From Salvia splendens (taxonomy: Eukaryota > Streptophyta > Magnoliopsida > Lamiales > Lamiaceae), in assembly GCF_004379255.2 (NCBI RefSeq), contig NC_056041.1, forward strand, positions 17,019,559-17,083,558: a stretch of DNA of 64,000 bases, given 5' to 3'. Shown here one piece after another: positions 21,037-34,114 of the stretch. The position numbers were made by a program, and so were the translations under genes. Under the pieces are notes generated by a model that had not been told where the DNA came from, searched no databases, and saw only the letters and a list, made by a program, of their open reading frames with translations. The number at the start of each line of letters is the position of its first letter. The first letter of the stretch is position 1.

Positions 21037-24000
21037 CTGATTAATTCAACAAAACAAAACTATAATCACTAATTCATAGAATAAGCAAGTTGTATTTGAA
21101 TGGAACACATTCTACCTTAAACTTTGAACTTTGATGTGTGATCTTGATTGCAACGAACACATGCATTTGCGTGTTCTGTTCCATTTCAAATAGTCAATGA
21201 TTAGACGACAATTCAACCCCAGAACATCCTTCAAATATTTCCATTAAATATACCAAAAAATATCACATGATAAATACACTTAATCATATATAGTCTATAC
21301 ATTAGAAATGGACCACTCGCCACCTTAAAAGACGGGGTTATCCAAGAATATATAGATGAGACATAGTCATCATTGTTACATTGTATCATAGCAGGCTCAA
21401 GTCGATGTGGATCTCTTACTCTGCGCGTGTGCATTCCGGCCAACATGTGCAAGGGCGTGTTGAAAAACCCTCATTCTTGTCCCATGTTTCATCATCTATA
21501 TATTCTTGGATAACTCTTTCTCCTTTTAAGGCCTTTTAAGGGGGTGACTGACTCATTTCTACATATATAAAAAATTACAGTACTACTATTCTGTAATGGC
21601 CATCATAACAACAATTATAAACATTTCGTCTCAAAAAAGTTTTCCTAATGATTCAAAATGTTTGGAAATATTTGAATTCTTGGAATAGCAAATACAACGA
21701 AACACAATTCTCCAGGGATGCATATGCATGAGAACAAAATCATATCATAATCGCATTCAAATTTCCAGAAATGGAAGTTCGTGATCAAAGTGGAATTGGC
21801 ATTCAAAATATGTTGAAATTAAGGACGTACCGTCGACAAAGGAAAAAAAAACAAAAATAAACAGGAAAATCAGCTGGATGTCTCGTGAATAAGGCCTCGC
21901 CAATTTATAAGAAAAAACAACTTCTATAAATTTATATCATATGAAAATGAGTGATAAGAAAATATTGATACATAACTCGCCGACTTTAGCCACCATTTTT
22001 ATTGTATGTATTTTAACACTTTTTAATGGAAGGATTTAGGTATGAGAATCGAATTTGCGTAAAACATTGCAATGTCTCCATTGATCTAGCTCTATTTTAA
22101 TCCACAACAAGATCATAGTTAATACACTTTTTAAACATAAATTCAATGAATATAAGTTTAGTTGATATCGGATCACATTTATAACCTTATTGAACTCGAA
22201 AAAGGAAAGTGCAAAATATTTGAAGTCTTTTTTTTTTTACCTCTAAGCCTTAAAAGAGTACAAATATCATTTTTACACTCGCTTTATTTCTTATTTTTGT
22301 TGAAATTTGTGTTTTATTAATCAGTAAGGGTTTCTTTATTTTAGTCCTTTTCTTTTGCTTGTTTACACTTCTGTTTGTCTTTCTATTTCTTTCTATTGGT
22401 CCTATCTTTATCTTAACCCTTATTTCTAGTACTAGCCATTTTTTCAGTGCTTACAAGTTAGATTACTTTTTGTATTTACCGAGAATTTAGTTAAACTTTA
22501 AGTATGTCACTGAAAAATAGTAACACTAGTTTATATTATAAATTATTTAGTTGAAATAAAATTTAGTCGTACAAAATTATTGTTGAAAATTATAGGTATA
22601 GTAAAATATAATCTATTACAGTATAATATTAACATTATATTTTAGGGGTATAAGTTAGTTATTTTTTGAGTTGGAAACAAAAAGTAAATATTCAAAAAAC
22701 CTTTTGAGTTAGGAAGTAATTATGACTTTTCCTTTTTTGTTCATTTTACAAATTATCATAGTCTCGGTAAACCAAGAGGCGTGATATCAATTTTCTTTTA
22801 TTTTCCTTTTTTGTTCAATTTCTGTCTTTTTTCAAAAGTTGTGGTAGAGTTCATGATTATTATAATTAATTTCCGTGTAGTTAATAAATTGTTAAAAATA
22901 TTGCCATAGACTTCGAGGATATAAATGCTATTCGCCTTAACATTTACATTGTATAGTCTAAAAGGAAACCATAGTTATAATAATTACATACTGATTAATT
23001 TTGCAATTACACTATTTCACAAGGTTATTCATTACTGTACTATGTTGCTGCCAGGTGGCAGTGAACAGGCCTGATCTGCTAGTCGATTTTATTGGGCTAA
23101 GCCAGTGGGGCATCACATTTATTATAAATATGCCCAAATATGCTCCAATAATGAGTAATCTTGACCTATATATAACTCTATTAATGGTCATATTAATGTG
23201 AACATTGACAGCGTAAAAATGCTACATTTTTTACTAGTCGTTTAGTACACATAATCATTTTAGTAGATATATTAATGTTGAGAGTATTAATGTTGATGAT
23301 GTATGAGCATTTGGGGTGTAAATGGGTTTAGTCTAGTCGAGTATTGTAATATGAGACGAACTAATCAATAGTATAATTCAGCTTCCGAGCTTAAAAATGC
23401 ATGTAGAATATTGATCAATTAAAACAATTTACTTTATTTGAAATATACTTTTAATAGGATTAATTTTATTATATGACCCAACTTTAATTGGCTCACTGTT
23501 AGAATTATGAGAATAGGGGTAATGGACTTTCATGGAATATGATATTTTCTACGAACTTAAACCACTTAATATCATGAACTTAAGCTTGTATCAACATTTC
23601 CACGAGTTCGATTTCCTCTTAATTTGATTTCATATGACACGTCAAATTATGTATGTGGATAGATTGATTAGTACACGGAACAACCTCGTTATTGATGGGT
23701 GTGATTGGAGTCCATTTGTGTCGTTTAACATTAAAAATATCTCCCAAAATTTTCTTAGAAATTTAATCTTGGGAAATTCACTACAAGGTCTAAGTTCATG
23801 GTTTAATTTTATGATCAATTTTAAGTTCATAGGAAATATAAAATTTTAGCTAAAATTTATTTTTTAAGGACCATTTATACCCAAAAATGTCACGTGAGTG
23901 AATTTCTAATACAAAAAACTTTGAGAACTAATTGAAATTAATTGACAATTAAATTGAACCTGTGATTATGAAATCATAGACAAGACGAACCAAATAATGC

Positions 24001-24097
24001 AAGGAATATATTGCGGACGACCAACTATTCGGGAATTTAGTATGAAGTTAGGTTTTCATAGTATTTATTTTTGAAGAGTAGGTTATTTTCAATATAA
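21037..24097. other. Intergenic, no gene recognised
   Basis: AT-rich. The missing first exon of the phosphatase gene should lie in the first part. The stretch 23450-23930 looks like old repeat DNA. No coding domain was recognised. Confidence 0.5.
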
Positions 24098-24099
24098 TA

Positions 24100-24334
24100 C
24101 TCCCTCCGTCCCGTGCTACTCGCACGTTTGCTTTTCGGCTCGTCACAAAGTCCTTACACTATTTATAATTTAAGTTAGAATTAGTGCATTTAATTAATAT
24201 GTTAGTTTAAGTTAAGAGCTCTTTTATTAAGTGATGTCTCATTACACCTAAAATTCTTTTTTAATTACAAAAAAAAAACAATCCCAAATTTACGGCCTAA
24301 AATGAAAAGTGCGAGTAGCATGGGACGGAGGGAG
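24100..24334. mobile_element. Stowaway-type MITE (Tc1/mariner)
   Basis: 235 bp with ends CTCCCTCCGTCCCGTGCTAC and its near-perfect inverse, flanked by TA on both sides. The inverted match continues inward past GCTACTCGCAC. Confidence 0.9.
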
Positions 24335-24576
24335 TAATATAATTAATTATAAAACACTAAGAAACAATAATAACAAAAGAGTTGGAAATGTAAAGATCAT
24401 TGGTCACTCTAAATTTGTCCCATCAATAATAACAAAAAGTAATAATTGTTGGAAGTTGCTATTCTTTAATGGCCAAACTAGAATATTGAATGCTCTTATT
24501 TCAAGAGGAACAATAATGAGAATAAATAAAATACTCGCTCCGCTTCGTCACAAAGAAGATACTTCTAATGGACATA

Positions 24577-24835
24577 CTCCCTCCATTCGTGATTAAATAT
24601 CCCATACAACCGACACAGATTTTAAGAAATTGTTTAACTTTATGTATTAAAGTGGTAGAAAAATTAGTGGAATGTGAGACATATTTTTATATATTGATTT
24701 TATAATAAAATGTGAGTAGAATGAGTTAGTGGAATGTAAGGTCTACTAACTAAATATAGTAAAAGTGAAATGATATATTTATTGGTGGACGGAGGAAAAA
24801 GGAAAAATGAAACATTTAATGGCAGACGGAGGGAG
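24577..24835. mobile_element. Stowaway-type MITE
   Basis: 259 bp between TA dinucleotides. The left end is CTCCCTCCATTCGTGATTAAAT, imperfectly inverse to the right end GGCAGACGGAGGGAG. Internal words AGTGGAATGTGAG and AGTGGAATGTAAGG repeat. A partial MITE end (CTCGCTCCGCTTCGTCAC) lies just left at about 24535. Confidence 0.82.
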
Positions 24836-24928
24836 TACAATTTTAAAAATTAAGTACTATAAAAAAAAGAAAAAAAGGTAATAGAATGAAGAAAGAATAA
24901 TAAAATAAGTTAGAAAAGAAAAAAAATA

Positions 24929-25103
24929 CCCCCTCTGTCCCATTAGAAATGAAACGTTTTCCTTTTTGATCTGTCCCATTAAAAATGAAACGTTTCTAAA
25001 AATGGAAACAATACTCTCTCTACTTTTTTCATTAACTTACAAAACAACACTACATAAAATCTCGTGCCCAAAAGCAAATGTTGCATATTTAATGGGACGG
25101 AGC
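24929..25103. mobile_element. Stowaway-like MITE between 56-bp direct repeats
   Basis: The ends CCCCTCTGTCCCATTA and TAATGGGACGGAGC are inverted. The flanks 24873-24928 and 25113-25168 are identical 56-bp direct repeats, offset by exactly 240 bases. Confidence 0.8.
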
Positions 25104-25169
25104 TACTATAAGAAAAGGTAATAGAATGAAGAAAGAATAATAAAATAAGTTAGAAAAGAAAAAAAATAT

Positions 25170-25856
25170 ACTACTAGTTGGTATTATTATTATTAAAAAG
25201 AGAAATAATTTATTTTAAATTGAGTGAGGGACAGAAGAGTGGCCCACCTAACCATCCAAGAAAAGTAAGCAATGACCATAACACAAAGTCACTCAATTAA
25301 AGATAGGGAGCCTCTAATATTATCTTCTCCACTCCCCACCAATTAAGCAAAAGTTTTGTTCTTTCTTTTCTTAGCCACACTCCCTTATTATGTGAATCAA
25401 GTGTATAAAATATTGGAGCATTCCTCACTTTTTTTCTCTTTTTGCCTTCCTAGTGGTCAAAGACTCAAATGTATAACTATAACTAGTTTTCTTGAAACAT
25501 CACAACCTATAAACAGCTAATTTAGTGGAATTTGAATTCTCAATTTCACACACTTATCATATTTTCATAATTATTTCCACCTTTTTTTTCTGAGTCATTC
25601 TTCTAAACAGAATTCCACCGTGGAATTTACAAAAACAACCTCACCTTCTGTCCTCACTCTCACACGCCAAATTCATCTTTCTCTCTCTATCAGACACAGA
25701 CATAGAGCTTCTTTTGTAGTACTCTTGAGAAAAAAAAATTAGTTTCTTCAAATTCCATCAACACCCCACTTGCCCACCTCTCCCCATTCTTCCTCCACTC
25801 CTTCCATCACACGCAATTCCAATTTCCCATCTCTCTCACTCACACACAGAGAAGCC
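25170..25856 (+). promoter_or_regulatory. Upstream region of the RING gene
   Basis: No other gene. The last 250 bases are CT- and CA-rich leader-like sequence, including TCTTTCTCTCTCTATC at about 25675. I did not find a convincing TATA box close to the start codon. Confidence 0.4.
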
Positions 25857-28490
25857 ATGCCTACAGCGGCGGCGGAAACCGCGGAGCAAATTCGCCACCG
25901 GAAGCCCAGAAATCCCGACACAGATCCTAATCCCAGCCGCCCCAAAACCACCATCTCCTCAATCCTCCTCTCCTCCACCCCCAATTCCGACGCCGCCTCC
26001 AAGAAAATGAACTTCTCCTCCGCCACATTCCGCGGCCTCGGCTGCGCCGCCTCGCCGCAGGTCTCGGTCCCCGCGGCCATAAGGACCTCGGCCAATTGGG
26101 AGGCCAAGAAGCTCAAGAAGAAGAGGCTCAAGACTAAGAAGACCGCCAATGATCACCTTCCCATTCCCGGAAACCCCACCGCCGTCAACACGCCGCTGCA
26201 ATCCTCATCGTCTTCGCTCTCGCTGGCGCTGTCGTCGAGCTGCGTGGGCGCGCCTGATGTCTGGTGCGGCGCCGGAATCGGCCTCAGCACCGACGCTGCC
26301 TCCGTCGATTGCGTCGTTTCGAGGAGGCCCGCGAGAGGGAAGGTTGATGGTAATGACAGAATCAACGCTATTGCTCCCAGAGAGGTAGCTTGTTTCCTTC
26401 CTATATCTATACATTTAGAGCTTAATTTGAACATTGTGTTGTTAATTGATGCTAAAGCTTGAAACTTTATTCTATTTTTGTGTCAAAATTCTGTGATTTT
26501 CTGATACTTGTTCAATCAGTTTCTGGGTGTGCAGGTGATCTAAAAATCTTACAATCAAATACACGTAGCTTTCGGTGTTTCTAAATGTTCTCTTTCAAGC
26601 TAATTAATGTCATCATGACTAACTTGAATTGATAAATTTATGCCATCATGACTTGTTGAATTGGCGGAGACATCCAACTATTTTGTTTAATACATTTCAG
26701 GTGTCCACTTCAACGTTAGTTTGAATTTGAAGGCAATTGACAAACGTGTGAAAATCAGAACAATTGAAAGTTGGTGTATATCTAACCATTTTTTTCATTC
26801 ATGTTCAAGACTAGAATTTGGTGAAAGTTTATGTATATAGACATAGTTACCCCTTTTTTGTGTTTTAGTTTCCTGTTTACACTGTTCTGGTTTTGTTTAC
26901 AATTTCTAGCCATATGACCAAGTTTGTTTGTGTTAATTGTTTTACTTCTAATGCTTTTTTCATTCCTGTGCTGTATTTGATCATGTTACACATCGGTTAT
27001 GTTATACAATGGGCTCAACTTTCTGTTGTTGATTGCCAGCGTCCGTACAACGTGAGGAGAATGGTTACCCCTGAAGACAACCCTTTCCTTGACTCTGATT
27101 CTTCCGTTGGACTAGCTCGTATTCGTTCTGATGTTACTGGATCCAGACATCATCATCGTCATGTCAGGCATGGCTTCCGCGAAGGACTTGGTGAGGTTAG
27201 CTTCGCCTTCCTTATTGTAGGGTGTAGTGTTCTACTTCTCTGAAGATAATTATGTTTCAGCTCTGATTACTTTCCAATGCTCATGACATTAATGTAGTCC
27301 AGAGTTTTGCAGGTAGCATTTTTACTCTGTAAGATGAGTTTGCCCTGCACAGTACTCTAGCAAAATCTTATTTTGTCTTTAGTTTGCAAAATACTAGTTG
27401 TTGTTGTTTTTTTCCTATAATGAGTTATTGTGAAATCTTATTTTAGTTAGCATGGATATCATTCTACAGAGAGATTATTGTATGTTCGATTTAGTGGATT
27501 AGACAATGCCTAGTCGTATGATATGTCATTCGGTTGGATTGACCTCGCCCAATACTACTTTGTTTAAGGACAACGGCACTTAAGACTAGTCTTGTTAAAA
27601 TAGTAATATTGATAGTGGGTCATGGATAGGACATAGAGCTGGGCAGACTATAGCCTTAGAAATGGGCTTAAATGAATGAATATATAGGTTTTCGCTCAAT
27701 AATTTAGACAATAAGGTTTATCTTTTACCTCAATTGTTCAGAAATGCTAAATTATCATTTCATGATCAGATTGTATTATTTTGAATTTTGATAGTCTGTT
27801 TTTTGGTGGCAATATTTCCAGTCGCTTACGACGTGCTTACGGCTGCAGACTGTAATGCTCCAAAACAGTCTCTTGATGGCTGGGAGACCAGATGGGCTCG
27901 ACCGGTACAGGGACCTCAGACTCGACACGGACAACATGTCGTACGAGGTTTGTTTGTAACACGACAGTGTCTAGCTAGGCTTGCTATTGATATTTGTGTT
28001 CTTGAAGTTCTGTTATCATCGCACAAACAGGAATTGCTGGAGCTTGGTGATAGGATCGGGTATGTGAGCACCGGATTGAAAGACGACGAGATAGCTCGTT
28101 GTTTGGGGACAGCCAAGCTTACAACCTCGACTGAGCTGCATTTTGCCTCGGAGATGGAGAGGAAATGCAGTATCTGCCAGGTTAGTTTCTCTCATTGCTG
28201 CAGTAGGCATGTCTTTTTGTGCTCTCGCGCCCCACAATAGATTTAAACCTGAGACCTCTGACCTCATGCAACCACTCTATGGCTAAGCCAACTTGCACAC
28301 ACTCCCTCGTGCTTCTTTGACGGTTTGTTTCGGTATATTGCAGGAGGAATACGAAGCAGAAGACGAGACGGGAAAGCTATACTGTGGACACTTCTATCAC
28401 ATATACTGCATAAAGCAGTGGCTCCGACAGAAGAGTAGCTGCCCGATTTGCAAAACATTGGTCGCGTCGCAAACTGAAGAAGCTAAATAG
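25857..28490 (+). CDS. RING-H2 E3 ubiquitin ligase, five exons
   Basis: Exons 25857-26384, 27040-27195, 27849-27947, 28031-28180 and 28344-28490 join in phase 0 throughout and give 359 residues. Exon 3 could instead begin at 27822, adding nine residues. The block RYRDLRLDTDNMSYEELLELGDRIGYVSTGL before the RING is the signature of the HIP1/MBR1-like plant E3 family. The RING-H2 finger starts with CSIC at the end of exon 4 and continues in exon 5 with YCGHFYHIYC and CPIC, so all eight metal ligands are present. The N-terminal 176 residues are low-complexity, rich in Ser, Pro and Lys, with a basic run KKLKKKRLKTKK that could act in nuclear targeting (inference). The exact substrate is unknown. 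The start is the ATG in GAAGCCATGCC; the open frame extends further upstream without a better start. Confidence 0.9.
28200..28315 (-). repeat. Possible tRNA-related SINE remnant in intron 4 of the RING gene
   Basis: On the minus strand TTGGCTTAGCCATAGAGTGG resembles a degenerate A box and GGTTTAAATC a B box, about 40 bases apart. It is short and decayed, so the call is tentative. Confidence 0.35.
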
Positions 28491-29067
28491 GTTTTTCCTT
28501 TAAAATCATGCTGCTGTTTCTGCTTTCGGATCTCTCTGTATAGATTCTGAAATCTTTGAAAACTGAGGGCATTCTTTTTTCTTATTTTCCTTCGTTTTTT
28601 CATGTGGATATTTGGTTTTTCTTTTTTAGGATGTCAAATTTTTTTCCAATTTTGCTTGTTGGCAAATTTGGTGTTGATTGAACTGTAAAATTCAAATCAT
28701 CATAATCTATTCTTTACTTGTTTATGTACGAATCTGTCTATGTATTGGCGGCTGAGTGAGAAGGTTGATGAATTATGCTATTAAACTATTTTTTACTTTA
28801 CCTTTTCTTGAATTATATTTCTGGTGCTGGTTTTAATTTATATACATACTTCGATAAAGTGTATTTTGAGATAAGCTTAACTACACAAAGACATAATCTA
28901 TTGCTACTACTACAGAGGAACAAAAGCACATGAACAAAACTTACAACTCTCAACCATTTTCCTCAAATGATGTCTTAAATTATGTTACACAAAGAAAACT
29001 GTGTAGAAATAGCAGGAAAATAATCTCATCTACAGAGGACAAAAATGCCCTTGATGCTGGTGTTTTG
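28491..29067. other. Space between the convergent RING and aspartic protease genes
   Basis: It holds the 3' untranslated regions of both genes. No poly(A) signal was assigned with confidence. Nothing else is visible. Confidence 0.5.
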
Positions 29068-32000
29068 TCATAATCCGAGGCCTGGATTAGGAAAATTGCT
29101 CTCAAATTGTCTTGGCCTGGCACAATCTGATCGAACCCACCCAATTTTCTTGTTTACATTGTCGTACACAACCAGTAGACCTTGTAGTGATATATCTGAG
29201 TGAATGCCGATAGATACCAAAAACAAACATAATGAAGGTTATAATGGATGGACAGATAGAAACTAGTTATTTCAACAATATATGCGATGTTGCTGTCAAA
29301 TTCATCGAAGCATTCTAGTTGATTTTCCATACCTCCAAGTATAAAAGTGGATCCATCGTGTACATTATTTCCATTAAGGATGCCCAAGCACACGTTGCCC
29401 TTTTTCTGTAGCAGTTCAAGCACTGCTTTAGATTGATTCTACAGTGGTAAATCTAGTAGAAGAAACATATAAATATATACTTACATTGATCACCAAGTAG
29501 CCCTCTGGAGGTATTTGAAGCTTTCTGGAAAGGATCCACCACGTGCTTCTAAAATGAAGGTTTAATGGTTTGAATAACATTTTGACATCCTTCACGGACC
29601 TACAAAGATAAATTAGTAAAGCTTTTCTTAGACCGAACTTATCAGGGAAACGGTATGATGTAACTCATGCATCTAAAAACTTAGCAAACTGTGACACAAC
29701 TGAAATGCATAGGGATAAAAATCTTGAAAATGCTTCCCTGGTTACTTATAAACATCACGAGCTTCAAATAGAGAGCTGTTGTGCACACAACAGAATTATT
29801 TTTACGTCCTGGTAAGGAAGTCTCAATGAACTTGCAGTTGCTGACATATTTGATTTCAATATAGGTGATAGAATATGTACTTAAGCAATATGAATTCAGT
29901 TGCGACTCTTTATGTGAAGAACTATGAAAACAGTAAATGACCAATACGCCGGATGAGATAAATGGGTCTCCAGTTGCTGACAGTTTAGATACACATGTTG
30001 TTTTCTACCAGAAAACCCAAAAATATTGTACCTTAAAGGGGATTTGGAACGCCAGCAAATAGGTAACGAAGTATCTGATGTGTCAAGGACAATGCTTTCA
30101 TTGGAAATGTCGTTAAGCTGAAACCAAAAATTAATGGATAAATGCATATGAATGTCGTCTAAAGACCTTTAACAAGACACTCTTAAGAAACTTACTAAAG
30201 TGACAAGATTGGTATACGCTTCTTCTGGGAAGTATGAATAGGAGCTGCCAGTATCAAAAATTATATTTCTTTGTCTGGCTTTAACATCACCCAAATCAAT
30301 TTGTCTTCTCCCGTAGTTCACTTCCGTAATTTCTGCCTGATAAGAGTTCCTGGACATGGATTGAAATAGTCCTCGTTAATAAATGTGTCATCGAGTGAGA
30401 CAGCAACAAGCAATCTCAAGAAAAGGGGAACAAATCCACAATTAAAGTCACATGGATGCATGATTAAAAGTAATATAAGTGAGAATAATTGAAAATTAGT
30501 GCATTTTCAGCACCACTGAAAGATACTACCACCTTGATTTCTTAGTGAGCTCAAGGCCGATAATAAGCTGTGAGCCTGTGACTAGTTCACAGAACTTGCA
30601 CTCACTCATTTTTCTGTTCATGTTTTATCGCTAAACATGGTTACATCTTAAACATTTGGTAGAAGATTCTCTTGAAACTTATCTGCACTCACGAATCAAG
30701 GCTCTGAAGCATAGGTACCCATGCCATTTGTGAGTGGGGCACAAAGTCATCACCAAAGAACAAGTAACCACCACTGACGGTGTCAGTAGCAAGACAGTGT
30801 CCAATGATATTGTTAGTGATTCCTTCACTTGCTAACTGAGAAGGCAGACTGATTTTTGCTCTGCTAAGACTGAGAATTCCATCTGTCTTTCCCAGTGTGT
30901 TCAAAAGTAAACCTTGCTGGTCGTACGCGCAACTGACATGCAACCACAGATCATAAATAAAGAGTTGCAATATTGTAAGCTGTGTTCATATAGAACTATA
31001 AAATGTTACCCGAAAACAACTTTTGACTTGACTAAAGAACCATTTGCAATGTTTAGAGAAACCTCATCCCTAGCAAGCACTCCCATGGAGGAGCTGTGAT
31101 CTGCATACTCTATTTCATAATCACACTGGAGGCAAGAGTCACAGTGTTTGCTCATTTGGTTTTTTTGGAGTTCATGGCAGTAAGAATCCTTAGGTAGTAT
31201 GATGTTATCTTTCCCTGGCTTGTAGAAAGGATGCGCTCCCTGCAAGGCATTTATCTCCATGTGAGTATGTTCCATTATACAAAGTTACAAAATTGGGTTG
31301 GAAGACAACTACTTCTATCCACAGATATCATCCTTGATCACTCATTCTCCTATATCTAATGAAGCAATCAGAAGTACCTTGGCACAACTAGTGCATGGAG
31401 CATCACACTGAACCCATGTTAAGTCACTCCCAGTATCTATATCAAGAAAGTACGGTCTTGGAGGATTCCCAAAATGCAAGAATGTATAATACAGCCTGCA
31501 ATGAAATAAAAACAATGCAATACATCATTTTATTGCATCTTACATAAACAAAAATGATAGGTAACTGAACCTGCACGAGAAACCAGAAATAAATCCGAAA
31601 AACTTCTTTGTTTCTCAATGATACGAGAATTTGCCACTATTGCTGGTTACTTATTTATCTGCTCATTAATGATCTATTCTCTTTAATTTCCAAGACAATA
31701 ATAGTATGTCAAGCTAGGAACTTCACAATAAGTTGAAGAGCAGTAGCATTCAAGATATCATAACTACTATCAATGATGATACAGCTCATATATATATCGA
31801 GCAAATTTATAAAATTACAGAGTTACACTTCACTTTGGCCCATTCTTACTCTACTCCAACCTTACCCCGATCCAAATTTTGGTACCCACCAGCTAAGGAT
31901 ATGGCTTACATTCTCAGTTAAATCTACACCAAATGGTTCACTAGTAATCTTGTATACTAGTTCCAAATTCTGATCAGTTGGAGTTGAACTAACCTTAAAT

Positions 32001-32828
32001 TCTACATTCTGCAGGCCCTTAACATAGAGAAAAGTACTTTTTGCAGTAGAGAAAAAGAACACTCAAATTTGTTAACATCCATCAAATCAAAATCATAAAT
32101 ACTCTGTCAAAGTAGATTGGTGACACATTAACCTAGTCAACGACTATCTAATCAAAAAAAGAAAAAGGAAAAAGTTGAAATTTCAGTGTAACTAATCAGA
32201 AAACAATGAGTAAGCAGACTTACCCATCAAGATGAATGTTACCTCCAACAGGTATAACAGTAGCAGAGTCAATCTTAGAAGCAGCAGACACCGATTTCTT
32301 GTTAATTTTCGGAGCACGCATCGCACTATCCTTCAAACCCCTCAATCTCCCCAATTTCAGCTCAACATCTCCTAAATCACCGTTGCCTCTGTAAGGCTTC
32401 CGATACAATGGGAACAGAAATGTAGTCCGCGACTTGTTTTTATGATCATCTTCATCATCATCATTATCAAAATCATCGCGCAACCTTAATACTTCCTCTT
32501 GCGAGATTGAGCTCCAGCAGTACAAGGCGATGAAGCAGATGCACAGAATCGGCAGAATAGTGCTCGGGCGGCGGTGGCTGAAATTCCCCAACGAAGACGG
32601 AGACTGACGACGAGAAGGACTCTGCTGCGGCGGCGGAGGAGGAGACGGCGACGGAGAAGGATCGTTTGGCGGAGGAGTAGATTGTGAAGTAGTAGAAGAA
32701 ATATGATTATCGGAGAGAGTGAAGGCAGTGATGGTTTTACCAAAGGAAGGGTTGTCGGGAGGGGGTAGAGTGATGATGACTATGCCAGTAAGCTGAGGGG
32801 AGGGCTCATAATCAGTCTCGTCCGCCAT
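29068..32828 (-). CDS. APCB1: Membrane-anchored aspartic protease, APCB1-like, nine exons
   Basis: Exons 32224-32828, 31378-31495, 31010-31239, 30693-30932, 30196-30349, 30032-30117, 29485-29599, 29333-29405 and 29068-29195 join with GT-AG signals in consistent phases into 582 residues. The N-terminal motif GIVIITLPPPDNPS..KTITAFTLSD matches Arabidopsis APCB1 as I recall it. A Pro/Ser-rich stretch and one hydrophobic segment (about 88-106, ILPILCICFIALYCW) suggest a type II membrane anchor. The two catalytic motifs are DIDTGSDLTW (about 219) and FDTGSSYSYF (about 430). Cys-rich CDAPCTSCAK and CLQCDYEIEYAD are typical of the plant family. In Arabidopsis APCB1 cleaves the co-chaperone BAG6 and triggers autophagy in defence; that role here is by homology only. 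The acidic run DNDDDEDDH at about 120 is a local feature. Confidence 0.92.
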
Positions 32829-32857
32829 CGCCAGTCTTCTCTCTCTTCAATCAGAGT

Positions 32858-32861
<4 letters not shown>

Positions 32862-32888
<27 letters not shown>

Positions 32889-32890
32889 AG
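32862..32890. repeat. GA microsatellite in the leader of the protease gene
   Basis: About ten GA units, on the plus strand as written, 34 bases upstream of the start codon of the minus-strand gene. In the transcript it reads as a CT run. Confidence 0.85.
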
Positions 32891-33189
32891 GGAGGGACGG
32901 ATGAAAAAAGAGAAGCTGCTATTTTCGTTGGCATAATTTTCAAAGTCAATGGAGCGAATGAGTCGTGATATCGAAGTTTTTTTGAGTTATTTGTAAATAT
33001 TTGGTTTGGTAGGTGAAACTCTTTTTTTCTACTACAATTGAATCATGCCACGTCAACGTGATAAATAAGTAAACTATTAATTATATTTATTATTATAAAA
33101 AGAAACAATACTCCTATTTTAAAAAAGACATTACATTAAAAATAAATTAAAAGTAAAATGACATAATTAAAATGCTAAAATTATAATTT

Positions 33190-33620
33190 ATTGAAAGCAA
33201 TGAAATACATAATTTTCATGGAATCGCCTATTCGTTGTCAAATCTCACCCAAATGTGTTTGACTAGATCTTCTTTGAGTTAGACGTGGAAGTTGACATCA
33301 CACGCAAGTGCCCTACGACGTATGAGCTCGTTTAATGTTGCTGACGCACCCTAGCGTGGGGCACTGCTTGCGGTTAAGTTTTCGGGGGTATTACCGCCGA
33401 AGAAATTTGCTGCACCGGGCCTTCGTCATCGATAGTCATCGATAATCATGTTGTGTAGGATGATACACACGTAAATGATGTCGGTTAGATTATTTACGTA
33501 CCACATTCGACATAGGGCCTTGAGAATATTGAATCTTGCTTGAAGAACCCCAAACGCTTTTTCTACATTTTTCCGAGTCGCCTCATGTCACTGAGGAGAA
33601 AGAATCTGTTTGGGTTCTTG
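33190..33620 (-). pseudogene. Second Harbinger transposase relic
   Basis: Translation of the minus strand gives KNVEKAFGVLQARFNILKALCR and NLTDIIYVCIILHNMIIDD, the C-terminal signature of HARBI1-like transposases, with stops and frame breaks around it. It is about 70 percent like the copy at 10150-10675 by eye in this block, but not the same copy. No terminal repeats were found. Confidence 0.75.
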
Positions 33621-33689
33621 TTATTGATTATTTTTGTGAGCGACAAGAGACGGCTCGAAACGAAATGTGAGTGGAACGAGTTAGTGAAA

Positions 33690-33793
33690 TGTGAAATCTA
33701 TACAACCATTTATATAAAAGTGAACCGGGACTCCTATTCGCGGACGGACCAAAATGGTAAAACGGGATTTTTATTCGCAGACGGAGGGAGTAT
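33690..33793. mobile_element. Right end of a Stowaway-type MITE
   Basis: It ends GCAGACGGAGGGAGTA and holds an internal CGCGGACGGACCAAAATGG. No left partner was found, so it is truncated. Confidence 0.55.
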
Positions 33794-34114
33794 TAAATCT
33801 GACATGATAAAGTTTAGGTTATTAAGAAGGCTCGTCCTGATCTCTACTTGTAGCCCTACTTATATCAATTTTGTTAGGTTCTAGTGTGAGAAATGTAGCT
33901 GTTTCCATCACAAATGGTGCAACCATATACATATATCTTATGTAGGAAAATACAGGCAACATTTTATAGCACTTCTAAAGTTTAATATTCCTTCACAAAA
34001 TTATGATTTCTTATACATTAACTATGCACTGGTTTAAAATACAGTATAGATAAAATCTGTCACGAGTTCTATTGATACAAGCATGATAAACAAAACAAAC
34101 AAAAGAAAGACAAC

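Noticed and set aside
25748..26149. Long minus-strand frames opposite exon 1 of the RING gene
   Set aside because: They are shadows of GC-rich coding DNA. The plus strand carries the family signature.
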